Origin: Planctomycetota bacterium
GTDB taxonomy: Bacteria; Planctomycetota; Phycisphaerae; WQYP01
Assembly: GCA_021816165.1 (NCBI GenBank)
Contig: JAKAYZ010000132.1
Span: forward strand, 1-6,587
DNA length: 6,587 nt
Reading direction: 5' to 3'
In this document: piece after piece, positions 1 to 5,517 of the stretch
How positions within the stretch are numbered: the first letter of the stretch is position 1
How the letters are laid out: the number at the start of each line of letters is the position of its first letter
Notes under the pieces: model-generated
Told to the model about the DNA's origin: nothing
The model's input: only the letters and a program-made list of their open reading frames with translations
Databases searched by the model: none
Position numbers and translations under genes: made by a program

Positions 1-130
1 ACAGGCCGTTGACCACCTGCCGCATATCCACCTTGCGCGGGCGGCCGCCGTGCTTCTGAGGTGGAATCTGCGACGCGATCAATAGCCACTGCTCATCCGT
101 GAGGTCAGTAGGGTACGAATTCCTTTTCAT
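1..130 (-). CDS. IS5-family transposase, N-terminal part (partial)
   Basis: Forty-three codons are visible from the ATG at 130-128 before the window ends. The translation begins MKRNSYPTDLTDEQWLLI and continues through IPPQKHGGRPRKVDMRQVVN. This is the characteristic start of IS4/IS5-type transposases (the DUF4096-like N-terminal domain: YPTDLTDEQW, then a Pro-rich turn, then GGRPRKVD). The DDE catalytic residues would lie further on, outside the window, so activity cannot be judged. In many relatives the transposase is split into two overlapping frames, and this would then be the first. No strong Shine-Dalgarno is seen upstream of the ATG, which is common for transposases. Confidence 0.85.
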   Translation of the reverse strand, partial: MKRNSYPTDLTDEQWLLIASQIPPQKHGGRPRKVDMRQVVNGL

Positions 131-167
131 CTTATCGTTATCGGCGTTCTTCCAAATCTTCTATAAA

Positions 168-183
168 CTTTTCAAACAGGCTC
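168..183 (-). repeat. Putative IS terminal inverted repeat
   Basis: On the minus strand the 16 bases read GAGCCTGTTTGAAAAG and lie between the transposase start and unrelated sequence. They begin with GAG and are followed by an A-rich stretch, as in IS5-group ends. The three bases outside (184-186, TCA on +, TGA on -) are a candidate target-site duplication. The partner repeat is not in the window, so this call rests on position and style only. Confidence 0.5.
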
Positions 184-579
184 TCAGAGTCCGTGCCACC
201 GGTAGCGGCAAGGAAAAGATCGGCAACTTATGCGGCCGCGTGCAGGTTCACCACAACAGGCTGGCAACTTGTCCGAAACGGTTTGGAAATGCGGTCTTTT
301 CGTCTTGTGGAGCGGCGAATAATCGACACATAGTCGTATTTCCGGCTTGCTGCCATTGGCGTGGCCAATGGGCGGGGCGGACATGCACGGGGTGAAACTG
401 CCGACGTTCGGGCATTCAAGCTCGCCGACGAGAGCGAGCTTTTTACCGGACGTTCGCGGCACTATTTCGGTCGCCGTGGGCGGAATGGTTGCGGAGTGGC
501 TGATGTCGTGATCGGCGGCGCTTTCCAACAGACAGTTTCCTTTGGTATGGGTGGGGGAATGGCCATCAGATTCATTGTC
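184..579 (-). pseudogene. Possible decayed reading frame abutting the IS
   Basis: One minus-strand frame is open from 579 down to a TGA at 186-184, exactly at the IS border. It has mostly G or C at third codon positions, and its composition looks protein-like (for example PPTATEIVPRTSGKKLALVG, then ELECPNVGSF). The only in-frame start I see is a TTG at 528. A very good ribosome binding site (GGAGG, minus 604-600) sits 7 nt before an ATG at 592-590, but that ATG is in another frame and stops after two codons. This could be a once-intact gene broken by frameshift and then interrupted by the IS. I do not recognise the product. It could equally be chance open frame in GC-rich DNA. Confidence 0.2.
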
Positions 580-747
580 TTATTCATCGCATGAGGGAAC
601 CTCCAAATAGATCAGCGGCGAATGCCGGGGGTCTTAACCGGCGTAAGCTGGATGAAGTTGCCACGGATTCAAAAGCGGCGGTGGGGCACAAATTAAGCGG
701 GCTGCACTAAAGTTTCAACTGGACGGCGGCCGCGGGCATCAGGATGC
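187..747. other. Gene-poor region between the IS end and the ftsK promoter
   Basis: No confident gene, RNA or regulatory element was found here. The stretch contains the doubtful minus-strand frame described separately. From about 595 to 747 stops occur often in the frames I read. One small inverted repeat (GCCGG 624-628 with CCGGC 638-642) is too short to interpret. The region looks like intergenic or degenerate sequence next to an insertion-sequence landing site. Confidence 0.5.
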
Positions 748-772
748 TTTACAGCGTGGATTGGGCTACAAT
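748..772 (+). promoter_or_regulatory. Candidate ftsK promoter
   Basis: TACAAT at 767-772 matches five of six bases of the sigma-70-type -10 consensus. Upstream is TTTACA (748-753), a good -35-like hexamer, but the 13-base spacer is too short for a normal promoter. Either the -35 is elsewhere or the promoter depends mainly on its -10. A start near 779 would give a leader of about 63 nt to the ftsK ATG. Confidence 0.4.
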
Positions 773-788
773 AGGCAAGCATTGAGGT

Positions 789-806
789 CCGGCAATTGGA
801 TGCCGG
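789..806 (+). other. Small hairpin in the ftsK leader
   Basis: CCGGCA (789-794) and TGCCGG (801-806) form a perfect 6-bp stem with a 6-nt loop (ATTGGA). It lies between the candidate -10 and the ribosome binding site (GAGGG, 832-836) of ftsK. It is not followed by a T-run, so it is not a terminator. It could be a leader structure or chance. Confidence 0.3.
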
Positions 807-841
807 CCGCGAAGCCGTGACATTGGAAGTCGAGGGTCGCA

Positions 842-3394
842 ATGGCCAGCAAGGCATCACCAAGGCATTTGCGTGTACTGCGGTTAAGTTTAGTGCCGCT
901 GGGCTGGGTCGCGTGGATATTTACAGCCTTGGCGCTGCTTTCCTTTCACGTTTCCGATCCAACCTATCTTGCGAGTTCGCCAAGCTATTTTTCGGGTCAT
1001 GCGCATGCCATGAACTGGTGCGGACCGGTGGGTGCGACGCTGGCCTTTTTATTGATGAATTACATCGGGCCGGGTGCATGGGTGGCGGTGATCATGCTGT
1101 GCTGCACGTTGTTTGTGTGGACGGCAGGGGGGAATGTGACGCAGATGGCGTTTCGTCTGCTGGGGGGCGCTGTATTGGTGGCGGTGGGGAGTGGATTGAC
1201 GGCGATGGCGGGCATTGGCGCGCAATTGCCGGAAGGCGCCGGCGGCCTGCTGGGAATGGGGATTGCGCATTTCCTGACAGTTAAATTTTCGCATGTTGGA
1301 TCCATGCTTATATTGCTTTTGGGCCTGACGATAGGCCTTTTGCTGGCGGCGGATGAGATTCTGCTGGCTGTACCGGCGGTGATGATGGCGGGATGGGGCC
1401 GGTTGCCGCGGAAAAAAATCGCCAAAAAATCCAATCAGGCGGCGGGCGCGGCGTGGGAAATCACCACAGCCATGGTCGCCAAATTGTTCAACTGGCTGTT
1501 CACGCGTCCGGCGAAGGGAAAGAAAAAAGGGGACAAACTGGACCCCATGCGGTCGCTGGTGAAGATGGCCCCGCGTCCGGCGGTATCAATCAAGGCTCCG
1601 GTGGACAGCGGCACGGGCACGGCCGTGGAAGAAGCCATTTTGCCGCCCATACCCGCCCCGTCTCCGCCGGTTTTGCCGCCGGAGGAAGCGGCGAAGGAGT
1701 CGGAAGCGAAGGGCGAACAGGGTGAAGCGGCGGAACCTGCGGAATTGCCGCGCGCCGAACCGGTGGTGCGCCGGCCGCGGGCCTCGGCGGAGCCGCTGCT
1801 GCCATTCAAGGCGCCGCCGCCGCAAAAGCAGGATTTGGGCAATTATCGATTGCCGGACATTGACCTGTTAACGGAGCCGGAGCCTTCGAATACGGAAGGT
1901 CAGGAGCAGCGCGTGCGTGAAAAGGCCCGCGTGCTGGAAGAGTCGCTGCATCATTTTGGGGTGCAGGCCAAGGTGGTGGCGATTGACACCGGCCCGGTGG
2001 TGACTTTGTATGAATTGGAACTGGATCCGGGGGTGAAGAGTTCCGCAGTGGTGCGGCTGTCCAAGGATATATCCCGTGCGCTAATGAGCCCACCGGTGCG
2101 GTGCATTGACAACATTACGGGCAAGGCCACGATGGGCATTGAAGTGCCCAACATGGATCGCGATCAGGTGCGATTGAAAGAGCTGATGCAGCTTGGGCAC
2201 CAGCCGCTTTCGCAGATGGCGCTGCCGATGTGCCTGGGCAAGGATGTGTCGGGCAATCCGCTGATTGAAGACCTGACGAAAATGCCGCACCTGCTGATTG
2301 CCGGTACCACCGGGTCTGGCAAATCCGTATGCATTAATTCCATCATCATGACGCTGCTTCTTACGCAGCGGCCGGACCATGTCAAACTGATCATGATAGA
2401 CCCGAAGATGGTGGAAATGCAGGATTACCGGGATATTCCACACTTGATGACGCCGATTATCGACGACATGGGCAAGGCGGAAAGCGTGCTGGAATGGGCC
2501 ACGCAGAAAATGGACGAGCGGTATGAAACGCTGTCCACGGGGGGCGTGCGGCATATCCGGGATTACAACAAGCTGTCGCGGGAGGAGATCATCCGGAAGT
2601 TTGAGCCGACGAGTCCGGAGGAAGAGGCCCGGCTTCCATTTCATCTTCCATACATCGTGATCATCATCGACGAACTCGCGGATTTGATGATGACGAGCAA
2701 GGAAGTGGAAGGGCATATTGTGCGCATCGCCCAGAAGGCGCGAGCGGTGGGCATTCACCTGATTCTGGCCACGCAGCGTCCGGAAGCGCAGGTGGTGACG
2801 GGATTAATCAAATCCAATATGCCGGGGCGCATTTGTTTCCAGGTGCGGGCGCGGATTGATTCCCGGATCATGCTGGATCAATCCGGCGGGGAGTTGCTGC
2901 TGGGGCAGGGTGACATGCTGATGCTCAAACCGACGGGCGGCAATCTGCTGCGCGGCCAGGGCACGTATGTGGATGATTCGGAAATTAAACACGTATGCGC
3001 ATTTTTGCGGGACATCGCCCAACCCGAGTTCCATCCGGAACTTATGCAGCTGGGCGCGCCGACCGGGCTGACGGAAGCGGAAAAAGATCCGATGTTTGAT
3101 GACGCAGTGAAGATCATCGTGGAATCACGCCGCGGTTCGGTAAGCCTGCTGCAGCATCGGCTGGCGATAGGGTATTCCCGCGCCAGCCGGCTTGTGGATC
3201 AGATGCGGGCGGCGGGTATTGTGGGAGCATACAAGGGCAGCCAGGCCAGCGATGTGCTGATAAGCATGGAAGACTGGGAATCTATGAAGGCGGCGAACCT
3301 CGCCGCGGATCGTGAAGATGCGGCGAAAGCCGAGCTGCAGGCGCGGGCGACCGTGCCGGAGGACAGGCCGGCGGACGAAGATACCGGCGGCTGA
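842..3394 (+). CDS. ftsK: DNA translocase FtsK
   Basis: This 850-residue protein is a complete FtsK/SpoIIIE-type translocase, which pumps chromosomal DNA through the closing division septum and helps resolve chromosome dimers. The N-terminal quarter is the membrane anchor, with hydrophobic segments near residues 20-36, 62-95, 103-126 and 152-184. A Pro/Glu/Ala-rich linker spans about 225-335. The alpha domain follows (about 336-450, including GIEVPN at 432-437). The RecA-like motor carries Walker A GTTGSGKS (488-495), Walker B IIIDE (607-611) and ATQRP (643-647). The C-terminal gamma winged-helix domain (about 748-812) contains the IGYSRASRLV stretch typical of the DNA-orienting domain. After it comes a short acidic, Ala-rich tail. 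The ATG is favoured by GAGGG ending 5 nt upstream. Loop residues after ATQRP (PEAQ, then LDQSGGELLLGQGDML) differ somewhat from the proteobacterial pattern but keep the core. Length is normal for the shorter FtsKs with a compact linker. Confidence 0.97.
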   Translation: MASKASPRHLRVLRLSLVPLGWVAWIFTALALLSFHVSDPTYLASSPSYFSGHAHAMNWCGPVGATLAFLLMNYIGPGAWVAVIMLCCTLFVWTAGGNVTQMAFRLLGGAVLVAVGSGLTAMAGIGAQLPEGAGGLLGMGIAHFLTVKFSHVGSMLILLLGLTIGLLLAADEILLAVPAVMMAGWGRLPRKKIAKKSNQAAGAAWEITTAMVAKLFNWLFTRPAKGKKKGDKLDPMRSLVKMAPRPAVSIKAPVDSGTGTAVEEAILPPIPAPSPPVLPPEEAAKESEAKGEQGEAAEPAELPRAEPVVRRPRASAEPLLPFKAPPPQKQDLGNYRLPDIDLLTEPEPSNTEGQEQRVREKARVLEESLHHFGVQAKVVAIDTGPVVTLYELELDPGVKSSAVVRLSKDISRALMSPPVRCIDNITGKATMGIEVPNMDRDQVRLKELMQLGHQPLSQMALPMCLGKDVSGNPLIEDLTKMPHLLIAGTTGSGKSVCINSIIMTLLLTQRPDHVKLIMIDPKMVEMQDYRDIPHLMTPIIDDMGKAESVLEWATQKMDERYETLSTGGVRHIRDYNKLSREEIIRKFEPTSPEEEARLPFHLPYIVIIIDELADLMMTSKEVEGHIVRIAQKARAVGIHLILATQRPEAQVVTGLIKSNMPGRICFQVRARIDSRIMLDQSGGELLLGQGDMLMLKPTGGNLLRGQGTYVDDSEIKHVCAFLRDIAQPEFHPELMQLGAPTGLTEAEKDPMFDDAVKIIVESRRGSVSLLQHRLAIGYSRASRLVDQMRAAGIVGAYKGSQASDVLISMEDWESMKAANLAADREDAAKAELQARATVPEDRPADEDTGG

Positions 3395-3414
3395 GCCTGC
3401 GGGAAACCGATTAA

Positions 3415-3428
3415 GCGGCTATTGCCGC
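3415..3428. terminator. Weak bidirectional hairpin between convergent genes
   Basis: GCGGC (3415-3419), loop TATT, GCCGC (3424-3428) form a 5-bp stem in the 38-base gap between the ftsK stop and the stop of the minus-strand lipoprotein gene. Both sides have only short T-rich stretches (TGTTATTG on +, TTAATCGGTTT on -). The position suits a shared terminator, but the stem is short and lacks a strong U-tract. Confidence 0.35.
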
Positions 3429-3432
3429 GGTG

Positions 3433-3939
3433 TTATTGTCGAAGCGATTGCGGAACACCGGCGGATGATCCGGGTGAAACCAGTTTTCCGGGCGGGAGCT
3501 TTTTGGGTTTAACCACGCTCTTTGGCCAGCGGCCCTGCTGAATAAACGGCTGCAGACCGCCGAATGGCGGCGGAGGCGGGCCGACCCATGCCCTTCCCAG
3601 ATAGATATCGCCATCCGCCAGAAGGCCGTCGAAATTCATTTTTTGGCCGGGTTTTGCCGGGATGGCGGCAATGCGTTTGCCCTGCCGGTAAAATACCGTT
3701 GTCCGGTCCCACCACAGGGTGATGGTGCGGCCGCTCCAGCGGGCGCGGGCGTCGCGCATGTATGGGTCAACGGTGACAATGGTTGCCGAACCTTTGCATG
3801 TCCGGACGCTGCTCCGCGCCGCGGTTGGCGCCGAAGAGCATCCGGCCAAAAGCAAAAGGGCGCTGATCGCGGCGGGCAGTCCGTACGCGGCAGCACGGCC
3901 GGGGCGGGGCCGGTGGAAGCGGGCGATTATCGGCGTCAT
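3433..3939 (-). CDS. Putative lipoprotein of unknown function
   Basis: With the ATG at 3939, the product is 168 residues and starts with a bacterial lipoprotein signal. There is an Arg-rich n-region (MTPIIARFHRPRPGR), a hydrophobic stretch (AAISALLLL) and the lipobox LAGC, giving a lipidated Cys at residue 34. The mature part has a compact stretch of alternating hydrophobic and polar residues (KGSATIVTVDP, then RTITLWWDRTTVFYRQGKRI) that suggests a small beta-barrel domain. A Pro/Gly-rich C-terminal segment (GPPPPPFGG and onward) follows. I do not recognise the family. The start is uncertain: ATG at 3969 and TTG at 4005 are in frame, and none of the three has a Shine-Dalgarno. It converges on ftsK and diverges from the small gene at 4060. 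Export, lipid anchoring and outer-layer location are inferred from the lipobox. Confidence 0.75.
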   Translation of the reverse strand: MTPIIARFHRPRPGRAAAYGLPAAISALLLLAGCSSAPTAARSSVRTCKGSATIVTVDPYMRDARARWSGRTITLWWDRTTVFYRQGKRIAAIPAKPGQKMNFDGLLADGDIYLGRAWVGPPPPPFGGLQPFIQQGRWPKSVVKPKKLPPGKLVSPGSSAGVPQSLRQ

Positions 3940-4048
3940 GCGATATACGATCGCGGACAAAATTCTCATACCGGCATTGTCGCGGCTTTTGCCGGAAATA
4001 TCCAATAAAAAAATGGGCGCGGCACTATTGACGGAGTTGTTCAGGACT

Positions 4049-4053
4049 GGAGG
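4049..4053 (+). promoter_or_regulatory. Strong ribosome binding site that sets a GTG start
   Basis: GGAGG stands 6 nt before a GTG at 4060-4062. This is ideal Shine-Dalgarno spacing and the main reason to call the following short frame a gene. The same frame is open back to a stop at 4006-4008, but that extension holds no ATG, GTG or TTG. Confidence 0.6.
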
Positions 4054-4059
4054 TATTGC

Positions 4060-4290
4060 GTGCCGGCAGCATGGGGATCAAACACCTTTTACCCTGGCGG
4101 GCTCTCCGTATCCGCGGGAAAAGGAATTTTTTCCGCCGGGGCGCCGGAACGGCGAATTTCCCGGCATGATTCTCCGTCACAACCGAAAAATTATGATGGC
4201 GCGGCCGGGCGCGGAATCGGGGCGGAGTTGGAAAAACAGGATGCCGCGATTGTGTATGACGGGCAACAGATTATTCTAAAACTGGAATAA
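4060..4290 (+). CDS. Small hypothetical protein, 76 residues
   Basis: The frame starts with GTG behind a perfect GGAGG and ends at a TAA. Codon choice (GCG, CCG, GGC, GAA) resembles that of ftsK. The product is soluble-looking, with no clear signal peptide or TM segment: a Gly/Ser/Ala-rich first half (PGGLSVSAGKGIFSAGAPER), a polar middle, and a last third (AELEKQDAAIVYDGQQIILK) that looks structured. I do not recognise it. It lies between a divergent lipoprotein gene and trpF, and 78 bases with an inverted repeat separate it from trpF, so co-transcription with trpF is doubtful. It could be a real small protein, the remnant of a longer gene (the open frame continues 17 codons upstream of the GTG), or a chance frame. 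Confidence 0.5.
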   Translation: MPAAWGSNTFYPGGLSVSAGKGIFSAGAPERRISRHDSPSQPKNYDGAAGRGIGAELEKQDAAIVYDGQQIILKLE

Positions 4291-4291
4291 T

Positions 4292-4328
4292 TCGCGGCGC
4301 GTTGGGTAGAATCGCACTTCCGCCGCGA
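4292..4328 (+). terminator. 8-bp inverted repeat after the small gene, possible terminator or attenuator
   Basis: TCGCGGCG (4292-4299) and CGCCGCGA (4321-4328) are perfect inverse complements separated by 21 bases, starting one base after the TAA of the upstream frame. The stem is strong, but the loop is long and no U-tract follows, so a classical intrinsic terminator is not certain. It could separate the small gene from trpF transcriptionally, or act as an operator-like site upstream of the trpF promoter. Confidence 0.35.
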
Positions 4329-4353
4329 GCTTGTTACCCATCCGGTCCAAATA

Positions 4354-4362
4354 TGCTACACT
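4354..4362 (+). promoter_or_regulatory. Candidate extended -10 of trpF, predicting a leaderless mRNA
   Basis: TGCTACACT (4354-4362) reads as an extended -10: TG, one base, then TACACT, four of six to consensus. Six bases (GCGGTC) separate it from the trpF ATG, so transcription would start at or next to the A of the start codon. No Shine-Dalgarno precedes the ATG, which fits leaderless translation. No good -35 is found at 17 bases; TTGTTA at 4331-4336 would need a 20-base spacer. Confidence 0.45.
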
Positions 4363-4368
4363 GCGGTC

Positions 4369-5079
4369 ATGCGATCCACATTTGTTAAAATTTGCGGTAT
4401 CACCAGATCTGTCGACGCGCAGCAGGCCATGAATTTCGGGGCGGGTGCCGTGGGCCTGAATTTTGTCGGCGGCCCCCGAAAATTGACGGCTGCCGCTGCG
4501 GCGGAAATTCTGGCGGCGCTTCCGCAGACCGCGGGTGTGGCGGCGCTGATCCATATTCCGGACTCCGGCGGTGTCACGGGCTTGCAGACGGTGCTGGCCT
4601 CACCGCAGATCACACATCTGCAGTTATATGGTGATGCGGCCGCGGTGCGCGGGTTCGGCCCCGCCGTCGCCGCCATTTCCCGGCGGGTGCCCTGCAAATT
4701 GTGGCCGGTGTTGCGCATCGGTTCATTGGCGGACATTCTGCGAATTGCCGATCATGTGGAGGCACTGGGTTATCATCCGGACGGTATTGTGCTTGATACG
4801 TTCGCCGCGGACAAAATTGGCGGAACTGGACAGATATTTGACTGGACCTGGCTGGCGGAAGCGGCAGCCGAAGGACGGATGGACAGCCTGCCGCCGATGA
4901 TTCTGGCGGGAGGACTAAACGCGGAAAATGTCGGTGATGCGGTTCTCCGCGTGCAGCCGTGGGGAGTGGATGTCTCCAGCGGGGTGGAGACCGCCGGTGA
5001 GCCGGGAATAAAAGACGCCTTGCTGATGGAGCGCTTTATCCAAGCGGTGCGCATGGCGGATGAAGAAGCCGTGGTGTGA
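4369..5079 (+). CDS. trpF: Phosphoribosylanthranilate isomerase TrpF
   Basis: The 236-residue product catalyses the Amadori rearrangement of N-(5'-phosphoribosyl)anthranilate to CdRP in cytoplasmic tryptophan synthesis. The (beta/alpha)8-barrel landmarks are in order: KICGIT with the catalytic base Cys9, the substrate loop GGPRK with Arg37, GIVLDTF with the general acid Asp143, GGTG at 151-154 followed by FDW, LAGGLNAENV (179-188), and the phosphate-binding end GVDVSSGVE (199-207) with the following PGIKD. It is somewhat longer than the usual 200-215 residues, with extra length around residues 160-175. The loop reads GGPRK where many family members have SPR, but the Arg is kept. The ATG at 4369 gives the natural N-terminus just before KICGIT. 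There is no Shine-Dalgarno; a -10-like hexamer lies directly upstream. No other trp gene is in the window. It converges on the small membrane protein gene, stop to stop, across 38 bases. Confidence 0.95.
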   Translation: MRSTFVKICGITRSVDAQQAMNFGAGAVGLNFVGGPRKLTAAAAAEILAALPQTAGVAALIHIPDSGGVTGLQTVLASPQITHLQLYGDAAAVRGFGPAVAAISRRVPCKLWPVLRIGSLADILRIADHVEALGYHPDGIVLDTFAADKIGGTGQIFDWTWLAEAAAEGRMDSLPPMILAGGLNAENVGDAVLRVQPWGVDVSSGVETAGEPGIKDALLMERFIQAVRMADEEAVV

Positions 5080-5117
5080 CTTTTGCGTTCGCGGCGGGGC
5101 GATTAATCAGTCTGTGT

Positions 5118-5480
5118 CTACGGGTCAGGCGAATCCGAAAGTTCATCGTTGTTGCGCTTTTCCGTGGGCGGTCGGAGCCTTTTGCCGGCAAGTTTCCATG
5201 CGTCCACGTAGGGCGTTTTTTCATGCTTCAGTTCTTTTCCGATGATCAATCGGCGTGCGGCGCGTAAAAGGCTGAGAATTGCCGCCGCTACAATCAACGT
5301 CAGGGCCGCGCCTATTGTCAGTCCCAGAAGGGTCACCATCCGTTGGGGGTGGTGCTTTGCAACACCGGCGGCAGTTGTCGTTGCGGCGCGTTGGGTCGGG
5401 ACGGCGCCGGAGGCGGGCGCCCCGGCGACAACCGTGGAAATCAGGACAGCCAATGCGGCAACTCGCAAGAAAAATCCCAT
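5118..5480 (-). CDS. Small exported or membrane protein with TPYVDAW motif
   Basis: The product has 120 residues. The ATG at 5480 is set by GGGAG 6 nt upstream, and the frame is open further upstream but without a comparable site. Residues 1-25 look like a cleavable signal peptide (MGFFLRVAALAVLISTVVAG, then APASGA). A linker rich in Ala and Thr follows, then one TM helix at about 49-72 and a basic segment (RAARRLIIGK). The C-terminus carries KTPYVDAWKLAGKRL (88-102) before a charged, Pro-containing tail. Topology is inferred: outside N-terminal stretch after cleavage, motif on the cytoplasmic side. I recall similar TPYVDAW-type tails in hypothetical planctomycete membrane proteins, but no function. 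It begins 37 bases after the dnaJ-type gene on the same strand, so the two are probably co-transcribed, perhaps with an extra promoter in the gap. Confidence 0.8.
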   Translation of the reverse strand: MGFFLRVAALAVLISTVVAGAPASGAVPTQRAATTTAAGVAKHHPQRMVTLLGLTIGAALTLIVAAAILSLLRAARRLIIGKELKHEKTPYVDAWKLAGKRLRPPTEKRNNDELSDSPDP

Positions 5481-5486
5481 TGCATA

Positions 5487-5491
5487 CTCCC
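5487..5491 (-). promoter_or_regulatory. Ribosome binding site deciding the membrane protein start
   Basis: On the minus strand GGGAG stands 6 nt before the ATG at 5480. This favours the start that yields a clean signal peptide over start codons further upstream that would overlap the preceding gene. Confidence 0.65.
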
Positions 5492-5496
5492 GCGGG

Positions 5497-5502
5497 ATTA
5501 TA
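5497..5502 (-). promoter_or_regulatory. Possible internal -10 (TATAAT)
   Basis: A perfect TATAAT is present on the minus strand in the 37-base gap between the J-protein stop and the membrane protein start. No -35 is seen at normal spacing (GGATAT at 5525-5520), and a start 6-7 nt downstream would place the ribosome binding site at the very 5' end of the RNA. It is therefore only a weak candidate for separate expression of the downstream gene. Confidence 0.2.
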
Positions 5503-5517
5503 AATTCGTCCGCCGGA

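Larger units (their letters stand above)
1..183 (-). mobile_element. End of an IS5-family insertion sequence (partial, runs off the left edge)
   Basis: The left edge holds the 5' end of a transposase gene read on the minus strand, followed outward by a terminal-repeat-like sequence. Read on the minus strand, the end begins GAGCCTGTTTGAAAAG. That is the style of terminal repeat I associate with IS5-family elements (starting GAG, with a TTTGAAA-type core), and it lies 37 bases upstream of the transposase ATG. The bases just outside, TGA on the minus strand, fit a TNA-type 3-bp target duplication. The other end of the element lies outside the window, so neither the repeat pair nor the duplication can be confirmed. 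Confidence 0.7.

Noticed and set aside
361..594. A 77-codon plus-strand open frame in the gene-poor region.
   Set aside because: It is the exact codon-phase antisense of the minus-strand frame at 184-579, has weaker third-position bias and no ribosome binding site.
796..1284. A 162-codon plus-strand open frame overlapping the start of ftsK.
   Set aside because: It is Gly/Asp/Cys-rich and out of frame with the FtsK membrane anchor, which has the ribosome binding site and clear homology.
2081..2758. A 225-codon open frame on the minus strand.
   Set aside because: It lies wholly antisense to the ftsK motor domain, whose plus-strand protein is unmistakable; its His/Arg-rich translation is typical of a shadow frame.
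2903..2910. GGGCAGGG, a match to the E. coli KOPS pattern GGGNAGGG, inside ftsK.
   Set aside because: A single 7-base match is expected by chance in several kb of GC-rich DNA, and KOPS sequence in this lineage is unknown to me.
3719..4279. A 186-codon plus-strand open frame.
   Set aside because: It runs antisense through the lipoprotein signal and mature domain and overlaps the better-supported GTG-start gene in another frame; no domain is visible.
5080..5117. The 38-base gap between trpF and the membrane protein gene, checked for a terminator.
   Set aside because: Only a short GATTAATC palindrome is present; no GC stem with a T-run on either strand.
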